In this document: in pieces, positions 22,972-34,838 of the stretch
How positions within the stretch are numbered: position 1 is the stretch's first letter
Layout of the letters: each line of letters begins with the position of its first letter
DNA from: Coprinus comatus
Lineage: Eukaryota; Basidiomycota; Agaricomycetes; Agaricales; Agaricaceae
DNA length: 64,000 nucleotides
Assembly (NCBI GenBank): GCA_034638255.1
Contig: JAWPGT010000030.1
Span: forward strand, 186,001-250,000
Direction: 5' to 3'
Made by a program: the position numbers and the translations under genes
The notes under the pieces: generated by a model
What the model saw: only the letters and a program-made list of their open reading frames with translations
The model's database searches: none
What the model was told of the DNA's origin: nothing

Positions 22972-24632
22972 TTGTTTCCTTCTCATTTTTCCAACCCATA
23001 GATTCCATGTGTATGGAGATTTATACCTGTGGAAATAGACACTCCAATCTGTGAGTATTTCTTTTTCTTCAGCTTTATAAACCTAAAACAGGAATTGAAA
23101 TAAACTACCCCTCCCCTCCACTCCTTCAAGATCCGGAGTGGTTACACATTGATAAACTAACGGTGAGTTGTTTTTCCTTTTCACAAATACTGTATGATCC
23201 ACCGTTCTGACTTCTGAGGGGTTGGAAAAATAATAATCAGGGAATGTTGCCTCCTAATGTAAAGGAGGAAATAACCTTTACTATATGTGTCGATAGACAC
23301 ACCGCACCTTCAATTAATATTGGACCTCGGAGCTTGAGTGGATCATTGGTACTACGTACGATATCAGGAAAGGATAACTTTATATCTATAGCTGGATCAT
23401 ACAGTAAGTTCTTTGAAAAGTTAAAAAAGTTATCAATATCACAAAATTCTGATCCTAATCATTCTCATCTTTTTTTTTCTTCATTATATTCACAATTCCA
23501 ATTCTTATGGGGTAAACGTTTAAAATGTGAAGAGCCAACATGTTTCTCAAATAAACTAACCACATTAACACGTCTTCCTGGATCTATACGTTCTTTATCT
23601 TCCGAAAAGGATCTTCGTCCGGAGAATCAAACATTAAATGCTCCAAGGGAAGTAATGCGTTTAGTTAATAGACTTATGGAAAATAGTCCGTCAGTCAAGG
23701 ATCTTTTCCTTGTCTGTCCAGATGAGGATATGGTTAATACTATATGTGAGGTGAGTAATGTAATTTTGTATGTATTGATTTGGCTCCCCCCCCTTCTCTT
23801 CCCTGAATCCTAAAAAGTGAACTTTATACAATACATATATATATGATATATCCATATGGAACTTTATCATAACCCTTTTATTCTATTTCTGATCCTTATC
23901 TCCCAAAAAAACTTGTCAGCAATACAAATACTGATTAATATATATATATATATTTCGGATAGTATCTTGATACAGGAGAAGAATTTCCTTGGACATCGTC
24001 CAACATTGGAAGGAATAAAAACGAAAACAAAAACAAAAACAAAAATGAAGACGAACAAGAAACGAAAATCTTACACGCTTTCGCAACTACCTTACTTCGA
24101 CTTCTTGATTCATTAGTAGAACCTGTGATACCTTCGGAATTATATACCCGTTGTGTCAATGTGTCAAGTCGAGATGAGGCATTTGAGGTGAGTTGTGTGT
24201 ATATATATAGTATATTCCAAGTTGGTTTGTAATGACGTTGTGTGGATTATATTGTTAAATAGGTTCTAGGCGAACTACAATCAGCATCTGTAAATGTAAG
24301 GAAGAAGGTTTCACCATGTGTTGTGGACAACTGACTTGCCTTTCATATTATGTTTTTATTTATTTTTGGTTAGGTCTGGATCACGGTAACTGCGTTCTTG
24401 CATTTCATTTGTCAGTCCTCTGGGAATTATAATTACACCCAACATATTGGTAAGCCCAAATACAAAAGTTAAAGTTTGTCAGAAGCTGGAAATTGAATTG
24501 CTGAACGTGTCATCTATAGCTGATATCTTCACGCCGGTATTAATGCGCGAAGAAAGGAACACGACTAAGATCCCGGTTTCACCTATTGCTAAGCGACAAT
24601 TCTTACTATTCTTTATCGATCAGGTGCAGTAA
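19953..24632 (+). CDS. OCRL/INPP5B-type inositol polyphosphate 5-phosphatase with ASH and RhoGAP-like domains
   Basis: Expected to remove the 5-phosphate of PI(4,5)P2 at endomembranes. Order: N-terminal region from ATG 19953 (MDLVYETIRRILRNTES); catalytic domain with LGTFNVNGRLPSQD, FVIGFQELDL, GNKGGTAIRVTL, LTFVNTHLAAFDE, WMGDLNYR, KPAWTDRILYMNNARC and MSDHRPVAANF; ASH domain (IIKKLVIENTGK, IPCVWRFIPV, GPRSLSGSLVLRT); then a RhoGAP-like domain (NKLTTLTRLPGSIRSL, LMENSPSVKDLFL, LDTGEEFPW, LLDSLVEPVIPSELYTR, ADIFTPVLMR, PVSPIAKRQFLLFFI). The arrangement matches human OCRL and INPP5B. The motif WMGDLNYR needs a 4-nt exon (21965-21968). A 40-nt intron within 20300-20345 is needed to join NPQQ to AKEAFTN. 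The RhoGAP part has an in-frame Asn/Lys repeat. Stop TAA 24630-24632; a further short exon cannot be excluded. Confidence 0.88.
21965..21968 (+). other. Four-nucleotide microexon (GGAG) of the 5-phosphatase gene
   Basis: The upstream exon ends ...TTT TGG ATG followed by gtatgt. The downstream exon begins AC CTC AAC TAT CGC after ttttag. Joined directly they lose Gly and shift frame. Between them, ctag|GGAG|gtttgt supplies exactly GGA G, giving W-M-G-D-L-N-Y-R, the catalytic motif of all 5-phosphatases. Both flanking introns are about 50-55 nt with GT...AG ends. Confidence 0.8.
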
Positions 24633-24765
24633 CATGTTCTCGGGTCAGGAGGAAATGAACATCTATTTCTATTTTTAAAAGATGGTGTGGGGACTGGGTA
24701 TGCATAGTTGATGTTACATGATAACTTGTTTTCCTTTTTTTGCTAGCCCGGAGTCTGCTTTTATT

Positions 24766-26259
24766 TTATGAAAATAGTCTCTTATATGCTTTCTTTTCTT
24801 TATCACGTTGCTCCTTCTTGCGCTGGGTAAGTTTAGCAAGCTCCGCAGAAATTGCTGCATCATCCGGTACAAGTTTGTTTGCCGCTTGAAGGTCTGCTTC
24901 TTGTTTATCATCATCCTTCATTATTGCGTGAGCGAGAGCGCGGCGATAGAGGGCTTTCGCTGCAGTTTAAACTTCAGTACCTAAAGCCATTCTGCCACAC
25001 AAAATAAATATATACCTTGATCTGCAGCACTTAGATCTAATCTATTCAATGCGCGCGTCGTGTTGGCGATAGCGGTAATAGCGTTCACTGTAGAAGATGG
25101 AGATGATCGAATGGCGGCGAGTGAAGAATTGAGTAGTAAAGGTGTAAGAATAGCGATGTAAGCCTGTTTCACATCTGGAGTGTCATCCTTCTCGAGGACC
25201 TCCGTTTGTGTGTCGAGGTAGCGAATAGATTCTAGAAGGAGAATCGATGAGTTTTGATGAGACTATACACCAAGGCAGATAGATTACTTTGGTATTTCTG
25301 GAGGGCTTCTTCGATCTTTCCTTCTTTATAGAGCTTGTTCCCCACTTCCCGGATGGTCTTTGCGATGTCTATCACAGTTGCAACATTGCTAATGTCGCGA
25401 TCTTCGTCATCCGGGTAGTCTTCGTATGGGTCGTCATTGTCTACGGCACTCGGCTCGGAAAGGGAGGAATCGTCGAAAGGTAACTCCCCGCAGTCCGCAA
25501 TAGTGACCGGGGATTTGGGAACATCGCCACTAGATGTAGGAGTGTTCTCAATTTGTCGTACTAAACGAAGGGGTTAACCTTCCGCGGTTGAATAGGGACA
25601 ACAAGCAACTCACCGATTGACTTTCCCTTGATGACCTCGCCAAAGACAACGTGTTTCCCATCTAGATGACGTGTTGGAGCCACCGTAATGAAGAATTGAG
25701 ATCCATTGGTATTGGGCCCTGCATTTGCCTTGAGGAAGTTTAAAAATAGTCATTAGAGCAGAAGGTATGGGGACATACCATTGATAACAGGAATGGTTTC
25801 TCATGTTTTACGGGAAATGCTTCATCTTCAAACTTCTCGCCGTAAATTGATTCACCACCAGTGCCTTGTTCAATAATTAGCAACTATTGTAAGGTTGTAT
25901 AGAATTCGGTACATACCATTTCCTGCAGTGAAATCGCCACCCTGACACATGAATCTGAACCGGATTGTTAGTAGGTGTGATGGCGATGCGAGTTGTATGC
26001 ACATACATACCCTTTAATCACACGATGGAAAGTAGATCCCTTGAAATGCAGTGGCTTTCCAGATTTACCGAGACCCTTTTCCCCAGTACATAGAGCCCCT
26101 TACATCAATTAGATCAGCTTTCACGGAAGATAGATTGGACATACTGAAGTTTTCGGTTGTTTTTGGAACGAGATCGTTGTACAAAGAGAATACCACACGA
26201 CCAGCCGGTTTCTCGCCAATTGTTATGTCGAAGTATGTTACCTGTCGTTTATCAGCCAT
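24766..26259 (-). CDS. CPR6: Cyclophilin-40 type peptidyl-prolyl isomerase with TPR domain
   Basis: A prolyl isomerase and Hsp90 co-chaperone of the Cyp40/Cpr6 family. The start [20 protein letters not shown] leads into the cyclophilin fold: [98 protein letters not shown]. Catalytic Arg in FHRVI, Phe/Gln in SQFF and His in [10 protein letters not shown] are present. The C-terminal half has TPR helices ([34 protein letters not shown]) and a charged tail [17 protein letters not shown], the Hsp90-dependent co-chaperone layout. Stop TAA 24766-24768. About nine short introns. The gene sits tail-to-tail with the 5-phosphatase gene. Confidence 0.92.
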
Positions 26260-27088
26260 CGTTGTTTTTGGCAATGAGCAAGATCGCAAAACGAATTTAT
26301 GTCGTGGCTTACATAATATCTAGAAAACGCTGGAATTGGACCGAAAGTGTGTTGGTTGCCTCGACTATTTTTTATCAAGTACATAATAATATTCCGAGTC
26401 GGGATGGAGAAGAGACATACGAAGTTCTCGTGAGGAGTAAGCGATCTCAGCCCAGGGTTGATGTTGAGACACCGGGGATAAACGAGTTCGCGATGTTGGT
26501 CAAAGTTTCGCTAGTGTAAATGCAGCCATCTTGTATGTAAGATAGTTGTGTCAGATGAGCTTTATATCTAATCAATGACAAAGGAGAATTAAATGCCACA
26601 AAGCCGGACTCCTCAAGGAAAGTGTCCGATGTCGTCACGCATTACCTCGAGGCATAGGGACAACAGCAGAGTGCTAGCAACTTGGCATGGTTCAATAGAA
26701 TATTCATGTGATCCATGTTGGTCGACATTGAAGACCGTGGTCAGGTGTTTTAATAATCAAGTATGTGCTATATTAACGCGCTATGTAGCCGATATGCACG
26801 GAAGCATATGCCGCGCCAGTCCCTTACACGACGGACGGTACCGATCTCTGTGGAGTTCCAAATTTTCAGGCCTCAGGCTCAAAATGGCTACCGTTAACGT
26901 TCAGGGAAGAAGGCGGCCAGATAGATCAGGCACCGCCTATTGTGGGTCCTCGTTGGTTCTCCGAGGACTTAAGATACTTAAATCTCGATGCATTATCCTC
27001 ACCTCCTCCAGATAATACTCGCCAAACTACTATATAAGCCTAACACCTATCTACCACTTCTTCACCAACTCCCCTAATATTTTCCACA
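26260..27088. other. Divergent promoter region, CPR6 and P450
   Basis: Spacer between two divergently read genes. A 140-codon frame at 26593-27015 exists but has no recognisable domain and runs into the P450 promoter. A TATA box for the P450 gene is listed separately. Confidence 0.45.
27031..27037 (+). promoter_or_regulatory. Probable TATA box of the P450 gene
   Basis: TATATAA lies about 58 bp before the P450 ATG, followed by a pyrimidine- and A-rich leader. Placement fits a TATA element with a short leader. Confidence 0.5.
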
Positions 27089-29197
27089 ATGTCTGGGCTC
27101 CTGCCTGTCCTTGATTCTGCCCTCGTGCTCTGTGGTCTATTCTTGCTTCGCCGCTTGTACACCCGTAAAACCAGTGTATCTCGCATTCCAGGTCCAAAGC
27201 CTTTGCCATTGCTAGGAAATCTCCTCGACATGCCCACTGAAAAGGAGTGGTTTACATTCGCAGACTGGGGTGAAAAATGGGGTAAGACCTCAGAGCGGTA
27301 ATCCAAGTTCCCATTTTGATGCCCCAACAGGTGACTTGGTATCTGTCTCGGTCTTCGGTCAACAAATCATCATTGTCAACTCTGCAAAAGTAGCACTCGA
27401 CATGCTTGATAAGAAAGGCTCTATCTACTCGGACCGCCCCATAATGCAAATGGGAGGAGAACTTGTTGGATGGAAAAACACGCTGGTTCTTTTGCCTTAC
27501 GGAAATCGCTTCCGCAATTTTCGTAAACTATTCCATCAATTAATTGGTAGCAATGCATCCATGTCACAATTCTACCCTGTCGAGGAGGCCGAAACACGCA
27601 GATTCCTCAAACGTTTACTTTCTACCCCACAAGACGTGGCTGAACATATCCGATGGTAGGTCGCCCGTAACCTATTACTTTTCGCGTATTTATTATTGGT
27701 CTTTAGGACCGCTGGCGCCATCATTCTCCGAATCTCGCATGGCTATGTCGTTCAAGAGAAAAATGACCCCTTCGTCACATTGGCAGACCTCGCAACCGAA
27801 CAATTTTCACTGTCTACAGCGCCGGGTGGATTTATGGTCAACCTCGTGTCGGCTTGTATGTTCAATTTGTGGTTCCGCTAATCACTCCAAACTTGACTTC
27901 CTTTTACAGTAAAACATGTTCCCGAATGGTTTCCTGGCGCTAGTTTCCAGAAGACAGCACGCGAATGGGCCAGCACGCTTAACGATATGATTGAACTTCC
28001 CCACCAGTTTGTCAAAGATCAAATGGTTAGTTGCACATTTTCATATTCGTGTTCTCTCGTGTTAAATAATATCAACCTCACAGCACGCTGGCACCGCTGA
28101 ACCTTCGTTCACTGCAAAGTTGTTAAAAAAGCATAATCTAACCAGCGAGCAAGAATTTGATATCAAATGGTCAGCGGGTTCACTTTATTCTGGAGGTGCA
28201 GACACAGTAAGTTATCTGGCCACTTCTCTCAGCTAGCGAAACGAACCTGAGTTTGAGTGCTAATCTCACATCAAATTTAGACGGTCTCGGCTCTCTACGC
28301 GTTCTTCAAAGCGATGGCTCTTTACCCTGAGGTTGCGGCTAAAGCTCAAGAAGAGATTGATTCCGTAGTAGGATCAGAAAGACTTCCATCATTTACTGAC
28401 CGAGACTCCCTACCGTTCGTTAACGCACTTGTGCTCGAGGTTTTGCGATGGCACTGTGTTACCCCGACCGGTACGTCGGTTTCCAGTGAGAAAACTTCAC
28501 AAGACTAAAAACAAAGCTGGATACAGGCGTACCACATGTTCTAATGGAAGACGATGTCCACGACGGGTTCCTGATCCCCAAGGGTACCATGGTCATTGCG
28601 AACATATGGTATGTATTTCCACTCCCTTAATCTTTATAAGTCTAAGTATAGTAATGCTGTTTCATAGGAAAATGCTTCACGACTCTAGAATATACTCTGA
28701 CCCAATGAAATTCAATCCCGGTCGTTTTTTGGGCCCAAATCCAGAATCAGACCCTCGTCAAGCTTGCTTCGGCTTCGGGAGAAGGCACGTTCTTTTTTAA
28801 TTATCCGCTTCCGAACACTAAACCCCGTTCATCTTACCATTTACAAATTACAGGATCTGCCCAGGTGAGATTTGTTCCCTAGCAATCAAACCCTGCAGGG
28901 TTTTAACTGACTATCAAATATGCAGGGCGAGTTTTGGCGGATGCGTCTATTTTTATAACATGCGCGATGACTCTAGCGGTATTTGATGTTTCTAAGTATA
29001 TGGAAGATGGAAAAGTGATTGAGCCCATCGTCGATCAAACTTCGGGCACTATTAGGTATGGCACTTCATGTTCTATGATCAGCAGCCACAAAGATGATTA
29101 ACTCGGTTCCTTTCCTTTAAGCCATCCCACGGCGTTCCAATGTTCGATCAAACCTCGATCCGAAAAAGCAGTTGCACTTATCAACGGTGGGGTTTGA
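27089..29197 (+). CDS. Cytochrome P450 monooxygenase
   Basis: A membrane-anchored haem-thiolate monooxygenase. The N-terminus MSGLLPVLDSALVLCGLFLL is a membrane anchor, then the hinge RIPGPKPLPLLGNLLDMP. Later landmarks: the I-helix SGGADTTVSALYAFF, the ExxR motif in VLEVLRWH, the PERF-like MKFNPGRFLG, and the haem-binding loop FGFGRRICPGR with its Cys ligand split across an intron. The last exon ends SEKAVALINGGV, TGA 29195-29197. About ten introns, all with acceptable GT...AG ends. The layout matches large fungal families such as CYP5144/CYP512-like clans, but I do not assign a family or substrate. No biosynthetic partners lie beside it, so a lone housekeeping or detoxification role is as likely as secondary metabolism. 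Confidence 0.9.
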
Positions 29198-32100
29198 GTT
29201 TATATCATATCTATATCCTCATGAACAATCTTCCGGATATAAGTGGTATCAGAGGAGCCACAAAAAGAAGATTCTTTTTGGAATCACCCTTTTCACCCTT
29301 TTCGGTTTTTTTTTGTTGGTTTCCTCGGACATTCACCACTTCTCAGTTGTTTTCTATGAATAACACTATCTAATATTTTAGTTCATATCATCTTCGTTTT
29401 ATCTCTATCAATATACAAAGAATATGTATGTAGTAGTATATCCTACTTTTTTTTCTTCTTCTGTACACAGTATGCTTTCCTTGTTTTGTCTCCGTACATT
29501 CAATTATAATGTTAATAATTTTCGTGGTCTCATCACTTGTAACTTGAGAAATGAACTCTACAAGTAATTTAAGCGTGATTTATCTAGAAAAAGAGACCAG
29601 ATAGATCCCAGTATTTGGCCATGAGAACAGTTCATCTCCGCCCTGTCTATTTGCGAGGGTGCTAACGCGTTTATGACATGAAATGAAATGCCATAACCAC
29701 ACTCATAATCATAATCATAACCTTAACCTTGAGATTAAACTCTTGACATATAGCATATCATATATCTAGTAGCTAAAAAAGAAAAACTTTCATTTCACCA
29801 AATGTAGAGAGAGGGGGGGGAGAGGAGAAGGTTTGGAGGAGATAAAGGTGTCAATTGTTCAACTTCTATATTATATATAATCGTACTTCTTTCTTCTAGC
29901 TTGGAGGTTGTGAAATTAAGATGATTACTACAGTATTCCCCGTTTCATGTTTAATGGAATAACCTACATAGCATAGCGAGAGTAAATTATTCATCATCGA
30001 TTCTAACTCATAGCGTATAGTTGAGGCCTAGATCCTTGAATTCAATTGTTCTATTTCTGTATGAAACAAAAGGTCTACCGCCGCATTATTCAGGATTAAA
30101 GATTGATGAGACTGGTATAGAGAGTTATAGAAGTCATCTTGAACTTGAACGTTTCAAAGTGTTTCAATTGTCACGGGAAAGGTGAATTTGCGTCTACTAA
30201 CCTTTTATCAACCAAATTATTCAGGGATGAATAGAATGGGTCCGTGGTTGACAGGGGTCGGACATATATGAAACCTCAACTTCCCTTTCTTGATATATAT
30301 AAATTATGCGGTACGAATTCTATGTAGTATTAGGAAAGAGAAAGTGTGGAGCATTAGATAAATCCGAGTTATTAAATACGACTAACCTCCGAGTGTAGTA
30401 TCCAAAAAACTCACACCCTTTATGTAGTAGTATCGTAGTCTGTAGATGACATATGGAGGAGGGCTTACCATGATTTCTTTCTACATATTTATTCCACGGT
30501 GCAAATTCTACTAACCAAAGGAAAGTGAAGTGTAGTGAATAGAGTGAATTTGGTCACCTCCGGTCCTCAGACTACCCGGGCCTCAGGGGGGACAAAATCC
30601 GAATCTTTTGTTCTAGTTCTAAAATATTGAACCCTATAGAACAACTATTTACTAACTGCATGCCTTGGATTCAATCAAGATTTGGAACAGAGTATTCTTC
30701 TAATTCTCTTAATTACTTGAAAGTTTGGACACCTATTGCTCGAGCGTTTCGGTGAATGGGGTTCAGAATCTATTTATAACTTATTTGTCAATAACCCAAC
30801 AATAACCCCCCCCCTGAGTCTTCGCACATACCCGCGGACAATAAATATTTGGGTACTGATAAGGGAATGAACTAATGTAGTAGTTTCGTCAGTCTCAACA
30901 TGGTCCTAGTCCCCATGCGATTATAAATACTCAGTACTCATCAAGGAATGTGTGTGGGATAGTTCACAAGTTTTGTGTTGAAAGGGCGGACGACTCTTCA
31001 GGAGTTTTCATTATATCGGTTCGGTTTGAGGCGTTCATTATTCATTAATTAACCCATAATAATTACATATAATTCTTCTGCGAAGTTGCGTTGTTAAATC
31101 ATGTTCGTGCTGCGGTAATCGGTTCTGTGCTTGTCGTCCACTTTTAGTGAAGAACAAGTGAAGAAGAATATGATTACAGACATACATACATAATTCGTAT
31201 CAGTGTGTGAATCAGTTGCCACACGGTTCTAAACGCTCCTGTCAGTCAGCTGAGTGGCGCTAAATCCATTTCAACAACCATACTTTACCATTCATGATAC
31301 TACTAATTCAACCTCTATGGGTCATGATGTTTCAAACAGTCATCCGATTTCTTTTTCTCATGATTCAGGAGTCAGGGATTCAGTAGTACTTCAGGACATG
31401 CGGCGTAATTTAGGCATATTTGTACACGGAAAGGTCCAGCAGGATCCTGAGATAGAAGCATGTTCCTACTTATTTGTATGTTTAATCAAGCTCAAGTTGG
31501 ATAGAATCTAATTCTACCTACTTGATTGAAGTGCTCAAGGTGTTGACAAGTGCGACTCGGGGATATAGATATATTAAGAAAGCATGTTTTAAGTTGGGCT
31601 TTCTTCAAATATGTACATAAAAAAAAAGAATTTGAACTCTTCTCAACGTTGCCTTGATTACCGGGTTATCCCGTAATGGTCACAGATTCGCAGGAAACCA
31701 ATAGTTCGCCGCTTCTTCTCAAGTTGCTATCCTATCCCTTTTTTGTAGAAAGATTGCCTGAAACAAAGTAGGATGAGGGGTTTGGGTGTTATGGCGGACA
31801 AAGCAAGAAGAGACCCGGGAGGATTGGATGGAGAAGTGTGGTTTTGTTATTATTTGATTGCGGGTTGGTCACGGTATGAGCCGGATAGGTTGGTGTTGAT
31901 AGTGTGGCAAGGCCATTTAGCCCACACATACCAAGTAATAGATCACCCAAGACAATTGCGGCTATGAATCTTAATCCCGTTTAGAAGTACAAGTATGAGG
32001 TATAATGTACTGTATGAGTATTTTGAGGTGAAACGGCGAGCAAAAAGCCGAGAGTTGGGTGCACATGACCCTTGAATTCGCTGTTGTTGAAAACGATACG

Positions 32101-33609
32101 TTGGCGGATGATGAGGTATGTACACCACGAGCCATGGATTCTCGAGCTCCATCAAATAGATTTCTTGCAGGCTGCCCGCCTATATCGGCAAATGTCAATT
32201 TTCTTTTACACTGATGTCTCGAAGTGTTGGAAGCATCGAAGAGTGTGCGTGGTGGTTTATTTTTATCTTGAATTCTTGATCATCATATGGTTTTTTTCCC
32301 CTTCGCAGAGGGCGTGACCAATACAGCTATCCCAAGGAAGTGGTGACGAGAGCCGCCATAATGGCCCACCCACGGGATACATATTAGGAACAGATAGGAA
32401 CGCACCTGCCAAGTTTACTCCTTCCTCCTTGTGGATAATTAATTCGTAGGGCGATTGCTGTACCACATCTTATGACATTGTCAAGAGATTTGATTGTTCT
32501 TGTCTCAATCCTTGCTCTAGAAATCACTCATCAAGTTTTTAACTCTGTGGTATTTCAGCATTTCATCATGATGTCGAACTTTCAAAGATGTGTGGCAAGC
32601 GGCTACCCTCTTGTTAGATAAACCAACGGTGATGTTCTCTAGGGTCCATTGCGTCCATTGTAAGCCGTGAATGGTCGAAAGTTCATAAAGATGACCGTAA
32701 GGAAGTCTTCTCTAGGGCGCTGACATGCGGGTCCAATATCAAGGTGTCCGCGATGAGACAATGGATAGGAGTGTTCCACAGGTGATGATATATGTAAAAG
32801 GGTTCCAGTTATCCGGTATGATATATGATAGACGCCCCCATAGCCTACCATAACTGATTGATTGATCATGATTTTCTTCCGCATTCCGATCAAGGAAGAA
32901 AAAAGTCAGCCACACAGAAGCCGGCGGCGCGGGAAGGAGAGGACCAAAGACACGGGATAATTGTTCGGTAGAATGTGGCAGAATGTTGTTGTTAAACGTG
33001 GATGAATCCTCGTGTGAGCCAGGAAGTGTGGATGACAGGAAAAAATCGTCATAATCATCGAACCATGGAGCGGAAAGTGATGCGAAAGAATGTTTCTGGG
33101 CTCTGTGTGGCAGAGTGGGTAAACCTCCATACCTGAGGAAGATACTTCTTCCATGGCGTATATCTCGGAAATAAAATTTGGGAATGGATGTTACTGCGGC
33201 AAGGCGGGGTAGTGAGTCAGAGATGAGCGTCTATGTTAGCCTCCCTTGCTCCAAGACATAATCCACCTAAGCGATATGACTCGTGGCACCCTGTGAATGA
33301 TCACCTAAAAACAAGGGAGAGAGAACCAAGTAAGAGAGTACATAGCAACGATTAGTCGTGAAGGTTGTTGTCGAGGAACAAGAGCGTTGAAAGGAATGGC
33401 CAGCGAAGGAACAAGGCGCTTTCCCCTTGTGGAGAGTCATTAAGGATTTCCTAAAGCAGAAAAAAGCTCATTAAGTGAGAAATATAGGATTACAAGGGGA
33501 AACAAGGATTGCTGTTCACGGACGGGCGACAAAGGAGTGGCTAAATTGAGCACAAGCGATTGATGATATATATAGCACTTACTTCGTCTACCATCAAATC
33601 AAACCAAAA
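29198..33609. other. Long region with no recognisable gene
   Basis: 4.4 kb without a supportable coding exon. The longest frames are 60-85 codons (for example 31254-31511 and 32639-32893), with no motif. The early half is AT-rich with TATATA runs and a G-run at about 29813; an A-run lies at about 31619. Part may be upstream control DNA of the Clp1-like gene at 33610. A long non-coding RNA cannot be excluded. Confidence 0.5.
33566..33574 (+). promoter_or_regulatory. Possible TATA box of the Clp1-like gene
   Basis: ATATATATA lies about 40 bp before the ATG of the Clp1-like gene. The spacing is short for TATA plus leader, so the call is tentative. Confidence 0.35.
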
Positions 33610-34476
33610 ATGTTCCAAGTTGCCTCTCATCCTTCGTCTTTCGGTCTTCATGCTCATGGCCAGTACCAAGCACATACACCTCAACCACTACCGACTGGCA
33701 TCCAGCTACCTCGCACTCTTGCTCGCCCAAAATTCACGGATGTTTCTCGTGATGTCTTACACGCCACTGCTCCTGAGCTTTCTGGAGTCCCCAGCGAGTA
33801 CATCAGACGCGGCCTGCGTGCAAAGACAAACTCTATGCTCGGTGGAATCAAATCCCTCGCAGCATCCCACATGCCAGGGTCTCTTTCACGTTCCCATCTA
33901 CCAGCCACACTCTCAGTTCCTCTCAGGATGTCCGCAGAAATACCATCATATCCCACCCATGTACTAGCTATCTCAGCTTCAAAGTCGTCCTCAGACCAGG
34001 CATCCATTTTCCCAGTCCACGCGCTCATCCTTGCTGCTAACTGTGCCCTCCTACCTCGTCTGCCGAGTTCGGACCCAATGCCAGCTGCAAATGGCACTTT
34101 GACCTTGCCGGTGTTGCCCCTAGCACTTCCATCCCCTGCTGCATTTTCCGTCATTCACTCCTACCTCTATACCCATCGACTAGATGGTGTAGTGAAGGCT
34201 CTATTCCCTGTTCCTGCAGGCTTCCTTCAGTCTCTCTCCCATCAGGTCATTAGGTCCACCCTCGAGTCGCAAGATATCCTCCACAACCTCTCATCTTACC
34301 TCTTTTCCAATGCAGGGGGAAACCTTAATACCCTCATGGCTCATGTTGGTCATGTCAAAGAGGTCTGGCAAGACCTAGTGGCCCTTGGTCTTTACGAGCC
34401 TGAACTTTGGGATACCCTCGACCTTGCCTGGGAAATCGTACTCGGCGCTCTTTCAATGGCCGCTTCCAACCAATAA
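33610..34476 (+). CDS. Clp1-like protein (clampless1 family)
   Basis: A single-exon gene for 288 residues. Recognised features are the stretch VHALILAANCALLPRLPSSD, PVLPLALPSPAAFSVIHSYL, YTHRLDGVVKALFP, and the tail VGHVKEVWQDLVALGLYEPE followed by LWDTLDLAWEIVLGAL. These are typical of the Clp1 family of Agaricomycetes and Ustilaginales. In Coprinopsis cinerea and Ustilago maydis, Clp1 is required for clamp formation and dikaryon growth downstream of the mating-type homeodomain factors. The family match is by memory of its pattern, and paralogues of unknown role are common, so no symbol is given. The intronless structure is unusual in this window. It lies beyond a 4.4 kb gene-free stretch and upstream of the DJ-1 gene. 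Confidence 0.7.
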   Translation: MFQVASHPSSFGLHAHGQYQAHTPQPLPTGIQLPRTLARPKFTDVSRDVLHATAPELSGVPSEYIRRGLRAKTNSMLGGIKSLAASHMPGSLSRSHLPATLSVPLRMSAEIPSYPTHVLAISASKSSSDQASIFPVHALILAANCALLPRLPSSDPMPAANGTLTLPVLPLALPSPAAFSVIHSYLYTHRLDGVVKALFPVPAGFLQSLSHQVIRSTLESQDILHNLSSYLFSNAGGNLNTLMAHVGHVKEVWQDLVALGLYEPELWDTLDLAWEIVLGALSMAASNQ

Positions 34477-34838
34477 TTTACTCTACACTCCCAACACCTA
34501 CTAAAATCATGACGAAATCACTAACACGCAATCTGGATATTCGTGTTGCATTCTAACATTTTCATTTTTTTCTCCCCTAACGACACATGAACTATCTGGC
34601 CAACCTACACCTTTTCCTTTTTGCTGTATCACTAGTTTCCCTTAGACCCACAACTGTATCCATTTTTTCCTCCCCTTTTTTCTCTTTTTCTCTCTTGATT
34701 CTATACCCTCTACTTTACCTTGTCTTGTAATCCAAGCTCCCCCCTGTAGCCATATACTGAAATGAATGATATATCATATGACGTCACAATCTTCCTTGAA
34801 CTTAAACCATTACCACCACCAACACAATTACCAACACC
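34477..34838. other. Intergenic, pyrimidine-rich
   Basis: 3' region of the Clp1-like gene and 5' region of the DJ-1 gene, both on the plus strand. It has CT- and T-rich runs around 34565-34690. No gene seen. Confidence 0.45.

Noticed and set aside
26593..27015. 140-codon plus-strand frame
   Set aside because: No domain or sensible composition; overlaps the P450 promoter.
27089..29197. P450 as part of a secondary-metabolite cluster
   Set aside because: Neighbours are a cyclophilin and a gene-free stretch; no core synthase or tailoring genes nearby.
33681..34154. 157-codon antisense frame in the Clp1-like gene
   Set aside because: Composition-driven shadow of the real frame; no motif.
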